A stretch of DNA of 64,000 nucleotides from Deltaproteobacteria bacterium (GTDB lineage Bacteria; Myxococcota_A; UBA9160; UBA4427): the NCBI GenBank assembly GCA_016713665.1, contig JADJOR010000001.1:930001-994000 (forward strand). The letters run 5' to 3'. Below are positions 42,266 to 49,720 of the stretch, piece after piece (position 1 is the first letter of the stretch; each line of letters starts with the position of its first letter). A program made the position numbers and the translations under genes. Under the pieces are notes generated by a model. It worked only from the letters and a program-made list of their open reading frames with translations. It searched no databases and was not told the origin of the DNA.

Positions 42266-42433
42266 CTACTTGAGCTTGGTTTCTTTGTAGACCACGTGCT
42301 TGCGCACGACGGGATCGTACTTCTTCAGCTCGAGCTTGTTCGGCGTGTTCGTCCGGTTCTTCGAGGTCGTGTAGAAGTGTCCGGTGCCCGCCGAGGATTC
42401 GAGCTTGATCTTCTCGCGTTTGCTCTTGGCCAT
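42266..42433 (-). CDS. rpmG: 50S ribosomal protein L33
   Basis: 55 residues, too short for the usual frame cut-off but clear: it begins MAKSKREKIKLESSAGTG, continues HFYTTSKNRTNTPNKLELKK, and ends with YDPVVRKHVVYKETKLK. It is the cysteine-free (C-minus) form of bL33, lacking the zinc ribbon. The ATG is at 42433. It lies 132 bases after rplX on the same strand. In many bacteria rpmG precedes secE-nusG; those genes are not here. Confidence 0.95.
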   Translation of the reverse strand: MAKSKREKIKLESSAGTGHFYTTSKNRTNTPNKLELKKYDPVVRKHVVYKETKLK

Positions 42434-42556
42434 TGTCTTGCCGTGTCGTCTTTCGCCGCCGCGTGGACCGGGTTCGCTATCGCTCTTGCGAGCCTCGCTT
42501 CGGTGCTGTCGGGCGTTTTCGGAAGCTCAGTCTGTCGAATCGTCCGTTCAAATCAA

Positions 42557-42574
42557 GGCGCTCGATCAAGCGCC
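42557..42574 (-). terminator. Hairpin at the end of rplX
   Basis: The inverted repeat GGCGCT / AGCGCC with a 6-base loop overlaps the rplX stop codon and on the minus strand is followed by TTGATTTG. It is a modest Rho-independent terminator or attenuator between rplX and rpmG. Confidence 0.45.
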
Positions 42575-42901
42575 CGCCGGCTCCGGAACGACGCCCCCGC
42601 CGCGCACGAACACGCGCACGCGCTTGCCGTCGCGATGCTCGAAGCGGATGCGGGAAGGCTTGCTGTCGGCCGGGTTCACGAGCATCACGTTCGACGCGTC
42701 GATAAAGCCCTCGCTCGTCACGATGCCGCCCTCGCGCGCCGCACTGCGCCCCGGCTTCAGATGTCGCGTCTGCACGCGCACACCCTCGACGCGGACGCGT
42801 CCCCGCTCCACATCGACCGCGATCACCCTGCCCTGCACCGCTTTCGCCGAGCCGGCGCCACTCACGACCTGGACCAGGTCGCCCTTGCGAATCTTCTGCA
42901 T
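42566..42901 (-). CDS. rplX: 50S ribosomal protein L24 (uL24), outside the spc operon
   Basis: 111 residues from the ATG at 42901. The KOW motif region MQKIRKGDLVQVVSGAGSAK followed by VQGRVIAVD is diagnostic. The later segment SEGFIDASNVMLVNP matches uL24, which initiates 50S assembly. The protein is normally encoded between rplN and rplE, yet here it stands with rpmG and a ferredoxin. From this window I cannot say whether it is the only copy or a paralogue. It is divergent from the dehydrogenase-cytochrome gene. Confidence 0.88.
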   Translation of the reverse strand: MQKIRKGDLVQVVSGAGSAKAVQGRVIAVDVERGRVRVEGVRVQTRHLKPGRSAAREGGIVTSEGFIDASNVMLVNPADSKPSRIRFEHRDGKRVRVFVRGGGVVPEPAGA

Positions 42902-43039
42902 TGGATCCTGCCTCCGGCCAGGGCCGGTGTTGGGAGGGCGTATGTATCCGCCAGACAAGGGCTTTCGTCAAGGACCCGGACGGGTTTTCTGGGCGTTTGG
43001 GGTAAGCTCGCGCCGCCTGCGGACCCGGAGAGGGGGAAT

Positions 43040-44584
43040 ATGCGCAAGTTCGTGATCGGTTTCGTCGTCCTGGGGATCACCCTCGCCCTGGCCTGCAGCC
43101 TGCTCCTGCCGGACGAGCTGGTCGTCAAGGGACCGATCCTCAACTCGATCACCGGCCGCAGCATCGACGCCCCGGCCCCCGAGACCGTCGGCCGGCGCTT
43201 CGTGGTCGCCCCGGGCTACCGGGTCGAGCTCTTCGCCGAGGGCATCCAGAACGCCCGCTTCATGCGCTTCAGTCCGCAGGGGACGCTGATCGTGAGCCAG
43301 CCGCGCCTGGGTCGGCTGCTCCAGGTCGACCGGGACGCCGACGGCGACGGCCGCTCCGACGGTCAACGGGTCGTGGTCGAAGGTCTCGACCGTCCTCACG
43401 GCTTCGACTTCTCCACGGACCGGATCTTCATCGGCGAAGGCGGAGCGATCGCCCGGATCGGCTACGCGGAGTCCGGCCCCGACGACCTGCGGGCTGCGGG
43501 CGAGCCGACGCGCATCGTGACCGGCCTGCCCGAAGGCGAGAACCACTGGACGCGCACCCTGCGCATCGGCCCCGACGGCATGCTCTATCTGACGATCGGC
43601 TCGTCGTGCAACGTCTGCCTCGAAAAGGATCCGCGCCGGGCGGCGATGATGCGTTATGCGATCGACGGCTCGAGCGAGGAGATCTACGCGGCTGGACTGC
43701 GCAACTCCGTCGGCTTCGACTGGCGCCCGGGAACGCACGAGCTCTACGCCACCGACAACGGCCGCGACCTGCTCGGCGACGACATCCCGCCCTGCGAGCT
43801 CAACCGGATCGAGCGCGCCGCCTTCTACGGCTGGCCTTTCGCCTGGGGCGACAACCAGCCGGATCCCGATTTCGGCAAGGGTCAGCCGGCGCGCATCCGG
43901 GCCTCGATCCCCCCCGCCCACGCCTTCGGTGCCCATCAGGCGCCGCTCGGGATCACCTTCCTGCGCCACCCCGCCCAGCCCGCCGACTATCGGGGCGCGG
44001 CGCTCGTCGCACTCCACGGCTCGTGGAACCGCTCCGAGCTCTCGGGCTACGAGGTCGTCTCGCTCCACTGGGATGCGGACGGTCGGATCAGCCAGCGCGA
44101 TTTCCTGACCGGCTTCCTCGCGGGAGACGACGTGATCGGGCGGCCGGTCGACGTCGCGGAAGGACCGGACGGCGCGATCTACGTGAGCGACGACTACGCG
44201 GCGGCGATCTATCGCATCACCCGCTCCGACGCGTCCCACCCCGCCGCGAGCCTCGCGAGCGATCGCCCGACGCCGAAGATCGTCGACGATCCGCTGGCCG
44301 GTCTCGACCCGGATACGCGCGAAGCGGCCGTCGAGCGCGGTACTGCGCTCTTCGCCGAGAAGGCCTGCGCCAGCTGTCACGTCGAGGGCCGGGCGATGCC
44401 CGGCGTCGTCGTCAAGCCGATCGAGAATCTCGCCGCCCGCTACACCGTCGAGAGTCTCGCGGGCTTCCTCCTGACGCCGCAGCCGCCGATGCCCGTCGTC
44501 GATCTCCCCGAGCCCGATCGCATCGCCCTCGCGGCGTATCTGCTCGACCAGGACACGAAGGCGCGCCGGGCCGCCGCGCCCTGA
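43040..44584 (+). CDS. Soluble-glucose/sorbosone-dehydrogenase-like beta-propeller fused to cytochrome c
   Basis: 514 residues; ATG after GAGAGGGGGAA. The N-terminal signal or anchor (VIGFVVLGITLALACSLLL) directs export. The propeller has VAPGYRVELFAEGIQNARFM, GLDRPHGFDF, ENHWTRTLRIGPDGMLYLTIGSS, AGLRNSVGFDW and GAHQAPLGITFL, typical of PQQ-linked sugar or sorbosone dehydrogenases. The C-terminal cytochrome c domain has CASCH and a candidate Met ligand in PQPPMPVVD. It probably oxidises a sugar or alcohol in the periplasm, passing electrons to the fused heme. The true substrate and whether PQQ is bound cannot be told. Confidence 0.85.
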   Translation: MRKFVIGFVVLGITLALACSLLLPDELVVKGPILNSITGRSIDAPAPETVGRRFVVAPGYRVELFAEGIQNARFMRFSPQGTLIVSQPRLGRLLQVDRDADGDGRSDGQRVVVEGLDRPHGFDFSTDRIFIGEGGAIARIGYAESGPDDLRAAGEPTRIVTGLPEGENHWTRTLRIGPDGMLYLTIGSSCNVCLEKDPRRAAMMRYAIDGSSEEIYAAGLRNSVGFDWRPGTHELYATDNGRDLLGDDIPPCELNRIERAAFYGWPFAWGDNQPDPDFGKGQPARIRASIPPAHAFGAHQAPLGITFLRHPAQPADYRGAALVALHGSWNRSELSGYEVVSLHWDADGRISQRDFLTGFLAGDDVIGRPVDVAEGPDGAIYVSDDYAAAIYRITRSDASHPAASLASDRPTPKIVDDPLAGLDPDTREAAVERGTALFAEKACASCHVEGRAMPGVVVKPIENLAARYTVESLAGFLLTPQPPMPVVDLPEPDRIALAAYLLDQDTKARRAAAP

Positions 44585-44595
44585 TCCTTCCGCAA

Positions 44596-45654
44596 CTAAC
44601 GATGCCGGTGGGTGAGGACGCCGTCCTCCCGGCGGCGGGTCGTGATCAGGCGATCCTCCTCGAGGCAATCGAGGGCGCCGATCACGAGCAGGATCTGCGA
44701 GCGGATGCGCTCGAGGGACGCCTCGGGCGGAAAGAGCGCCGTCCGCAGCTCGAAGGCCGTCACCTCCTGATCGAGGGCGGCGAGATGGCGCAGGCTCCGC
44801 TCGATCCGCTGGAGCCGGACGTCGTAGTAGAGGATGGTGTCTCGGATCGTGCGATCGGCGCGGCGGACGAGGCCGCCGAATCCGGGGAGCAGCCACTTGT
44901 CGCTGCGCCCGCGGAGGCGGCGCAGGCTCCTGCGCAGCTCGACCAGCCCCTTGAAGCGCGGGCGGCGGCGCAGGGGATCCGCCGGATCGGGAAGCAGCGC
45001 CGAGTAGAAGGTCTCGGCGCGGGGCACGACCTGCCCCATGACCTGGTCGCCGGTGAAGAGCAGCCCGGCCTCGTCGTCCTCGAGCAGCAGGTGGCCCGGC
45101 GTATGCCCGGGGCTGTGGAGCACGCGGAAGGAGAAGTCCTTCCACTCGACGCGATCCCCTTCGCGAAGCGCTCGGTCGACGTGGGTCGCGCGCCCTTCGG
45201 CGAGGTTCTGGTCGAGATCGTGGAAGCGATCCCCTTCGATGCGGGCCAGCACCTCCTCGGTCGCCCCCGCCTCGCGGAACAGCTCGAAGGCGCCCTCGAG
45301 CCGGGCGCGGACGACGCGCTCGAAGTCCTCGACCATCGGCGCGTCGGCTTCATGGACCCAGCACTCGAGCTGCGCCCCGCGTTCGCGCAGGGTCTCGACG
45401 AGTCCGAAATGATCCCGGTGGCCATGGGTCAGGATGACGCGCTCGACGTCGGCCACGCCGTAGCCGAGCTCGTCGAGGGCCGACTCGAGCGCGGCGAGGC
45501 TCGCCTTCGACTGAACGCCCGTATCCACGAGGGTCAGCGGATCGCTCTCGATCAGATAGACCTGAGTCGACTCGAGCTCCCAGGCGAGCGGGAGCGAGAT
45601 CAGATGGATCTGCGGGCGTTCCGGCAGAGGGCTGCGAACGAGAGCGCGCCCCAT
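44596..45654 (-). CDS. Metallo-beta-lactamase-fold hydrolase
   Basis: About 352 residues from the ATG at 45654; another ATG at 45699 would add 15 residues. The metal-site motif THGHRDHFGL gives HxHxDH, and later ligands are His in LHSPGHTPGHLLLE and Asp in LLFTGDQVMG. It opens with LAWELESTQVYLIESDPLTLVDTG. A C-terminal helical and winged-helix-like region after about 260 (DCLEEDRLITTRRREDGVLT) resembles the group that includes human LACTB2-like and thioesterase-like hydrolases. Substrate unknown. It is convergent with the dehydrogenase gene. Confidence 0.85.
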   Translation of the reverse strand: MGRALVRSPLPERPQIHLISLPLAWELESTQVYLIESDPLTLVDTGVQSKASLAALESALDELGYGVADVERVILTHGHRDHFGLVETLRERGAQLECWVHEADAPMVEDFERVVRARLEGAFELFREAGATEEVLARIEGDRFHDLDQNLAEGRATHVDRALREGDRVEWKDFSFRVLHSPGHTPGHLLLEDDEAGLLFTGDQVMGQVVPRAETFYSALLPDPADPLRRRPRFKGLVELRRSLRRLRGRSDKWLLPGFGGLVRRADRTIRDTILYYDVRLQRIERSLRHLAALDQEVTAFELRTALFPPEASLERIRSQILLVIGALDCLEEDRLITTRRREDGVLTHRHR

Positions 45655-45803
45655 CGGTGGAGCGGTTCCGGCTCGAGGGCGAGTCGAGATCGGCGGCATG
45701 GAAGGGCATCATAGCGGCGCGACCCATCGAGCGTCGAATTGCACGCGCCGCAAAACGCCCGTCGCTTGCGGTGCGCAGGCTGGAGGGCGAGTCTCTTCCG
45801 ACG

Positions 45804-46721
45804 ATGACCCGACTTCGATCCGACAGAACCGCGCGCGCAGATCCGAACGCATCACATCGACCGGCGTCCCGCTCGGGTCCGATCGCGCAGGACCTTTCGA
45901 CGCGCTCCCTCTGCAGGGCGATTTTATTAGTCGGGCTGCTGTGCGCTGCGTGGCTCGCAGGGACGGCGAACGCGGCGGCCGATTCGCAGATCCAGCTCCC
46001 CCAGCTCGAGGGTCCGCCCGACCTCGCGGCGACGACCTTCGACCCCGCCGGCCGCGCCGTCGGCCACTCCCGCTTCGCGATCGAACGCCTCGCCGAGGGC
46101 CTGCGCAAGCTGACGGTCGAGCTCGGCATCGATGGCGGCGGACGCAACCGGTCCGAGGTGACCCTCGCGCCGGTCTCGGCCGCACCGCCCGGCGGCTCGA
46201 GCGCCGGCGGCGGGCTGCGGATCGTCGAGGAGCGCTCGCAATCGACCCGGGCCGACGGATCCCGCCTCGATCTGCTGGTGATCGACCACGTTGCGGGGCG
46301 GGCGAGCTGCATTCCCGACGATGGGGGCGCCGCCAAGGCGCGGCACGTCGATCTCCCGGACAAGGATCGCGTCGTCAACGTCCCCATGCAGCTCCTCTTC
46401 CAGCCCCTCGTGAAGGGCGAGGTCGAGGAGGTCCGCTTCCAGATCGTGCTCTGCACCGGCGGCCCGCGGCTCCAGGACATGATCGCGGTGCGTGGCCCAC
46501 GCAAGCAGCACGAGGGCCGCGAGATCCTCGAGATCCGGTATGGACCCGACTTCGGGAGCACCGTCGCCTTCTTCGCCAGCCGCGTGCTCCCGTCCTTCTC
46601 CTTCTGGTTCGACGCGAAGGACGGCGCCTACCTCGGCCACCGCATGCCGCTCCACAGCAAGGGCCCCGAGGTCCTGCTGGTCCGCTCCGGTCTCACGCCG
46701 AAGGACCTCGGCCTCGAATAG
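45804..46721 (+). CDS. Exported protein of unknown function
   Basis: 305 residues from the ATG at 45804; an ATG at 45657 would overlap the divergent MBL gene. A signal peptide is present at about residues 35-58 (AILLVGLLCAAWLAGTANA), preceded by a basic stretch. The mature part is beta-rich, with VEEVRFQIVLCTGGPRLQDM and VAFFASRVLPSFSFWFDAKDG. It recalls periplasmic DUF3108-type beta proteins, but this is only an impression. Two Cys are widely spaced. It precedes the Lpp-like gene and may belong to the envelope. Confidence 0.7.
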   Translation: MTRLRSDRTARADPNASHRPASRSGPIAQDLSTRSLCRAILLVGLLCAAWLAGTANAAADSQIQLPQLEGPPDLAATTFDPAGRAVGHSRFAIERLAEGLRKLTVELGIDGGGRNRSEVTLAPVSAAPPGGSSAGGGLRIVEERSQSTRADGSRLDLLVIDHVAGRASCIPDDGGAAKARHVDLPDKDRVVNVPMQLLFQPLVKGEVEEVRFQIVLCTGGPRLQDMIAVRGPRKQHEGREILEIRYGPDFGSTVAFFASRVLPSFSFWFDAKDGAYLGHRMPLHSKGPEVLLVRSGLTPKDLGLE

Positions 46722-46884
46722 CGCGAAGCGCCCGGGAACTCTCCCGCCCCCACCGTTGTCCACCGACCGCGCGACAATCGTCGCAATTCGTGCGATTCAT
46801 CACAGAACGCGCACCGAAAGCCGACGAAGATCCGCCGGACCCGGCTCCGACGGATCGGCCCGGGTCGCAAGCCAGAACGACAGA

Positions 46885-46914
46885 ACGAGCAGTACGAGAA
46901 GTACGAGCAGTACG
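46885..46914. repeat. 9-bp tandem repeat upstream of the Lpp-like gene
   Basis: ACGAGCAGT, ACGAGAAGT and ACGAGCAGT occur head to tail at 46885-46911, followed by ACG. The run continues the purine-rich leader pattern seen before rimP and fdxA. The 225-base gap 46722-46946 holds no other element I can support. Confidence 0.7.
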
Positions 46915-46946
46915 TAGAGTCAAGGACGATCAGAATGGGGGAAACG

Positions 46947-47210
46947 ATGCGAAAGACGATTTCTGTGTTGGCGCTCATGGGGCTCCTCGCCTCGACCGGC
47001 TGTGCCTCGACCAAGCTCGAGAGCGACGTGACCGCGGCCCGCGAGGAAGCGGCCGAAGCGCGACGCATCGCCGAGGAGGCCCGCGACGCGGCCTCCGCGG
47101 CGCAGGCCGATGCCAGCGCAGCCCGTGCGGCGGCGGACGCTGCGGCGACGGAGGCGCGGACGGCGAGCGAGAAGGCCGACCGCATCTTTCAGCGATCTCT
47201 GCATAAATAA
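46947..47210 (+). CDS. OprI/Lpp-like alanine-zipper lipoprotein with C-terminal Lys
   Basis: 87 residues from the ATG at 46947, chosen over 46935 because GGGGGAAACG precedes it. The lipobox LLASTGC at about residue 16-20 gives a short lipoprotein. The rest is an Ala-rich heptad coiled coil (EEAAEARRIAEEARDAASAA and onward) that ends in RSLHK. This matches OprI and Braun lipoprotein (Lpp), whose terminal Lys is linked to peptidoglycan by L,D-transpeptidases. Two such enzymes follow directly. The attachment is inferred. Expression is likely high in relatives. Confidence 0.85.
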   Translation: MRKTISVLALMGLLASTGCASTKLESDVTAAREEAAEARRIAEEARDAASAAQADASAARAAADAAATEARTASEKADRIFQRSLHK

Positions 47211-47280
47211 CGGCGCCTTCCAGGGCGAGACTCCGGCGCGCACACGCCTGCTCAGGGAGGTGTGCGCCCGGGATCTCGCC

Positions 47281-47721
47281 GTGGGCAGGATCCGGCCCCG
47301 AGTCGATCGCGTCCTCGTGGAGAAGCGCGCCCGGAGATTGACCCTCTGGTTCGCGGGCCATCCCGTGCGCGAGTTCCGGATCTCGCTCGGCAGCGATCCC
47401 GTCGGCCCCAAGCGCCGCGCGGGGGACGGCCGGACGCCGGAGGGGCAGTACTGGATCGTCGGGCGGAATCCCGGGAGCCGGTACCACCGATCCCTCCACA
47501 TCTCCTACCCTTCGCCCTCGGACCAGCTGGCGGCGATGCGCGCCGGCCATCCGCCGGGGGGATCGATCATGATCCACGGCCTGCCGAGAGAAGCGGGCTG
47601 GGTCGGGAAGCACCATGCAGGCTTCGACTGGACCCGCGGCTGCATCGCGGTCACGAACGAGGAAATCGATGAGATCTGGGAGCTCGTCGCCGATGGAACA
47701 CCGATCGAGATCCGGCCCTAG
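47281..47721 (+). CDS. L,D-transpeptidase (YkuD fold), first of two
   Basis: The catalytic domain is clear: RVDRVLVEKRARRLTLWFAG, GDGRTPEGQYWIVGRNPGS, SLHISYPSPSD, MIHGLP and the active-site Cys in DWTRGCIAVTNEEID. YkuD enzymes make 3-3 crosslinks or attach lipoproteins to peptidoglycan. The start is uncertain: GTG at 47281 gives about 146 residues, and GTG at 47260 is also in frame. A frame back to 47110 overlaps the Lpp gene. No signal peptide is visible in any version, although YkuD enzymes act in the periplasm, so an N-terminal part may be missing. The 3' end overlaps the next Ldt gene by 29 bases. Confidence 0.82.
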   Translation: MGRIRPRVDRVLVEKRARRLTLWFAGHPVREFRISLGSDPVGPKRRAGDGRTPEGQYWIVGRNPGSRYHRSLHISYPSPSDQLAAMRAGHPPGGSIMIHGLPREAGWVGKHHAGFDWTRGCIAVTNEEIDEIWELVADGTPIEIRP

Positions 47722-48721
47722 CCGCGCCGTGTTCGCGCTCGTCTGTGCGGGCCTGCTCGCGTGGACCAGCGGATGCGCGCTCCTGCCGAAGCTCACGCAG
47801 CGCTCGGAGGGTCCGAAGCGCCACCTGCTCGAGAATCCGCCGCCCTCCCCCGATCTCGTCGGCCGCCTCTCCTTCCGAAGCGCGAAGGCCGAGGACACCT
47901 TCGTCGACCTCGCTCCCGCCCTCGGCGTCGGCTACGTCGAGCTCACCCTCGCGAACCAGCATCTCGATCCCTGGGTCCCGAAAGCGGGGGAGCGGATCGT
48001 GATCCCCAGGGTCCATCTGCTGCCCTCGGGCGCGCGCGAGGGCATCATCGTCAACACGGGCGACATGCGCCTCTACCACTTCTCGAAAGGCGAGCGTCCC
48101 CGCAGCTATCCGATCGGCATCGCCAAGGAGGGCTATGCGACGCCCCATGGCGAGACGAAGGTCGTGCGCAAGAAGGAAAACCCGATCTGGTACCCGAGCT
48201 CCTCGGCGCTCCGGGACGAGCCCACGCTGCCGCGCGCCGTGCCGCCGGGACCCGACAATCGCCTCGGCGCCTTCGCCCTCTATCTCGGCTGGCCGACCTA
48301 CCTGATCCACGGCACGAACGATCCCCGCGGCGTCGGCCGCCACTCGAGCCGCGGCTGCATCCGGCTCTACCCCGAGCACATCGAGGAGCTCTTCGCGCGC
48401 GTCCCGGTCGGGACCAAGGTGCGCGTCGTGCACGAGCCGGTGAAGACGGGCTGGGTCGACGGCGAGCTCTATCTCGAGGTCCATCCCGACATGGAACGGG
48501 CGCTCGCCCTCGACGAGTCGGGCAAGCTCGAGGTCGAGCCGGTCCGCGATCTACGCGCCGTCGTCACGAAGGCCGCCGGTCGCGAGCTCGCCCGCGTCGA
48601 CTGGGCCCGGGTCGAGCGCGTCTCGCGCCTGAGCGCCGGCATCCCGGTCCGGGTCACCGGCCGCACGACCCAGGCGGCCCGCGCCGAGCGTCCGGCCGAC
48701 GAGAGAAACGCTTCCCGCTAG
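47693..48721 (+). CDS. Lipoprotein L,D-transpeptidase with LysM-like domain (ErfK/YbiS type)
   Basis: 342 residues. A signal and lipobox lie at VCAGLLAWTSGC, so it is a lipoprotein. Residues about 50-105 (AEDTFVDLAPALGVGYVELTLANQHLDPW) form a LysM-like peptidoglycan-binding unit. The YkuD domain follows with MRLYHFSKGERPRSYPIGIA, YLIHGTNDPRG and the active-site HSSRGCIRLYPEHIEEL. This layout is that of ErfK, YbiS and YcfS, which attach Braun lipoprotein in E. coli. The C-terminal region is basic. The ATG overlaps the upstream Ldt by 29 bases. It acts with the Lpp-like protein by inference. Confidence 0.88.
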   Translation: MEHRSRSGPSRAVFALVCAGLLAWTSGCALLPKLTQRSEGPKRHLLENPPPSPDLVGRLSFRSAKAEDTFVDLAPALGVGYVELTLANQHLDPWVPKAGERIVIPRVHLLPSGAREGIIVNTGDMRLYHFSKGERPRSYPIGIAKEGYATPHGETKVVRKKENPIWYPSSSALRDEPTLPRAVPPGPDNRLGAFALYLGWPTYLIHGTNDPRGVGRHSSRGCIRLYPEHIEELFARVPVGTKVRVVHEPVKTGWVDGELYLEVHPDMERALALDESGKLEVEPVRDLRAVVTKAAGRELARVDWARVERVSRLSAGIPVRVTGRTTQAARAERPADERNASR

Positions 48722-48747
48722 CGAGCCCGATCCTCGGCCGTCCGGGA

Positions 48748-49629
48748 TCAATCGCGCGCCGCCAGCGCCGCGAACCGCGCCTGGGCCATCCGGACCTTCG
48801 CGATGTAGCGGTAGGTCTCGTGGGAGCCGCAGCGCAGCCCGGGCACGAGCCGCAGCCCGCGTCGCGCATGGGCCTGTCCGGCCCCCGCCCCGCAGAGATG
48901 GATCAGCGCCGCGAGCTCCTGCTTCTGGCGCACCGTCGCCCCGCGCACCGGATGGCGCCGGAGCGCGCGCTCGACGTGCGTGTGGAGATGCGCGGCCGTC
49001 AGCTCGATCGCATGGGAAGGAATCGTGCGGAAGTAGAGCGCGTTGAACCAGCACGACTTCAGATCGTGCCACGGTCCGGTCTCGACGACGCGATGGTCGT
49101 GGATGCAGTAGCGACTCGCCTCGTCGAAGGTCCCGTCGATGATCTGGAACATCCCGACGGCGCTCGAAGCGGGGCGATAGAGGCTGAAGGGGTTGCCGGT
49201 CCAGGCGAAGCGCCAGTAGGTCCGCACGACGGGATTGCCGGCGCTCTCGGTCTGCGCGAGGGCGGCCAGGAACTCGGGCGCGATGATCGCCGTCGAGTGC
49301 CGGCGGAAGAGATGGCCGTAGGCGCGCCAGGTCTCCTCGTGCGTCTTGTGGAACGAGTCCTCGATCGGGTAGTAGAGCTCGGTCGGCTTGCGCGCGACCT
49401 GATAGACGACGTTCACGGCGACGAGCAGCAACGCCACCGCCGCGAGGCCGAGGGGCCACTGCGCCGCATCCGGCAGGCGATGCCAGGCGCGCCACCAGCG
49501 CCGCCGGGTCTTCCGGCTCGGGAGCTTCTTCGGGAGCTGCTTGAGCAACGCCACGGGCCCGCGCGAGCGGCGGGTGCGGCGGCGACGGGGGCCGCGCGCG
49601 CGAGATTTCGGAGCGGGGCGGCGCGACAT
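48748..49629 (-). CDS. Membrane-bound lytic transglycosylase, SLT domain
   Basis: 293 residues. A cytoplasmic Arg/Lys-rich N-terminus is followed by one membrane segment (WPLGLAAVALLLVAVNVVYQV, about 58-78). The SLT-like fold has the catalytic Glu in LAALAQTESAGNP and motifs AVGMFQIIDGTFDEAS and ELAALIHLCGAGAG. Such enzymes cleave glycan strands of peptidoglycan to make 1,6-anhydromuramic ends. CIHDH and SCW cysteines could form a disulphide. It is convergent with the Ldt genes and ends the envelope cluster on the other strand. Confidence 0.82.
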   Translation of the reverse strand: MSRRPAPKSRARGPRRRRTRRSRGPVALLKQLPKKLPSRKTRRRWWRAWHRLPDAAQWPLGLAAVALLLVAVNVVYQVARKPTELYYPIEDSFHKTHEETWRAYGHLFRRHSTAIIAPEFLAALAQTESAGNPVVRTYWRFAWTGNPFSLYRPASSAVGMFQIIDGTFDEASRYCIHDHRVVETGPWHDLKSCWFNALYFRTIPSHAIELTAAHLHTHVERALRRHPVRGATVRQKQELAALIHLCGAGAGQAHARRGLRLVPGLRCGSHETYRYIAKVRMAQARFAALAARD

Positions 49630-49720
49630 GGCCGCAATCTATCAGACGGCGCAAGCCCCGCGCGGGGTCGTGGTGCTCCGAAGCCCGTGGCGTCGACGTG
49701 CCTTGCCGGCCGACGCGCGG

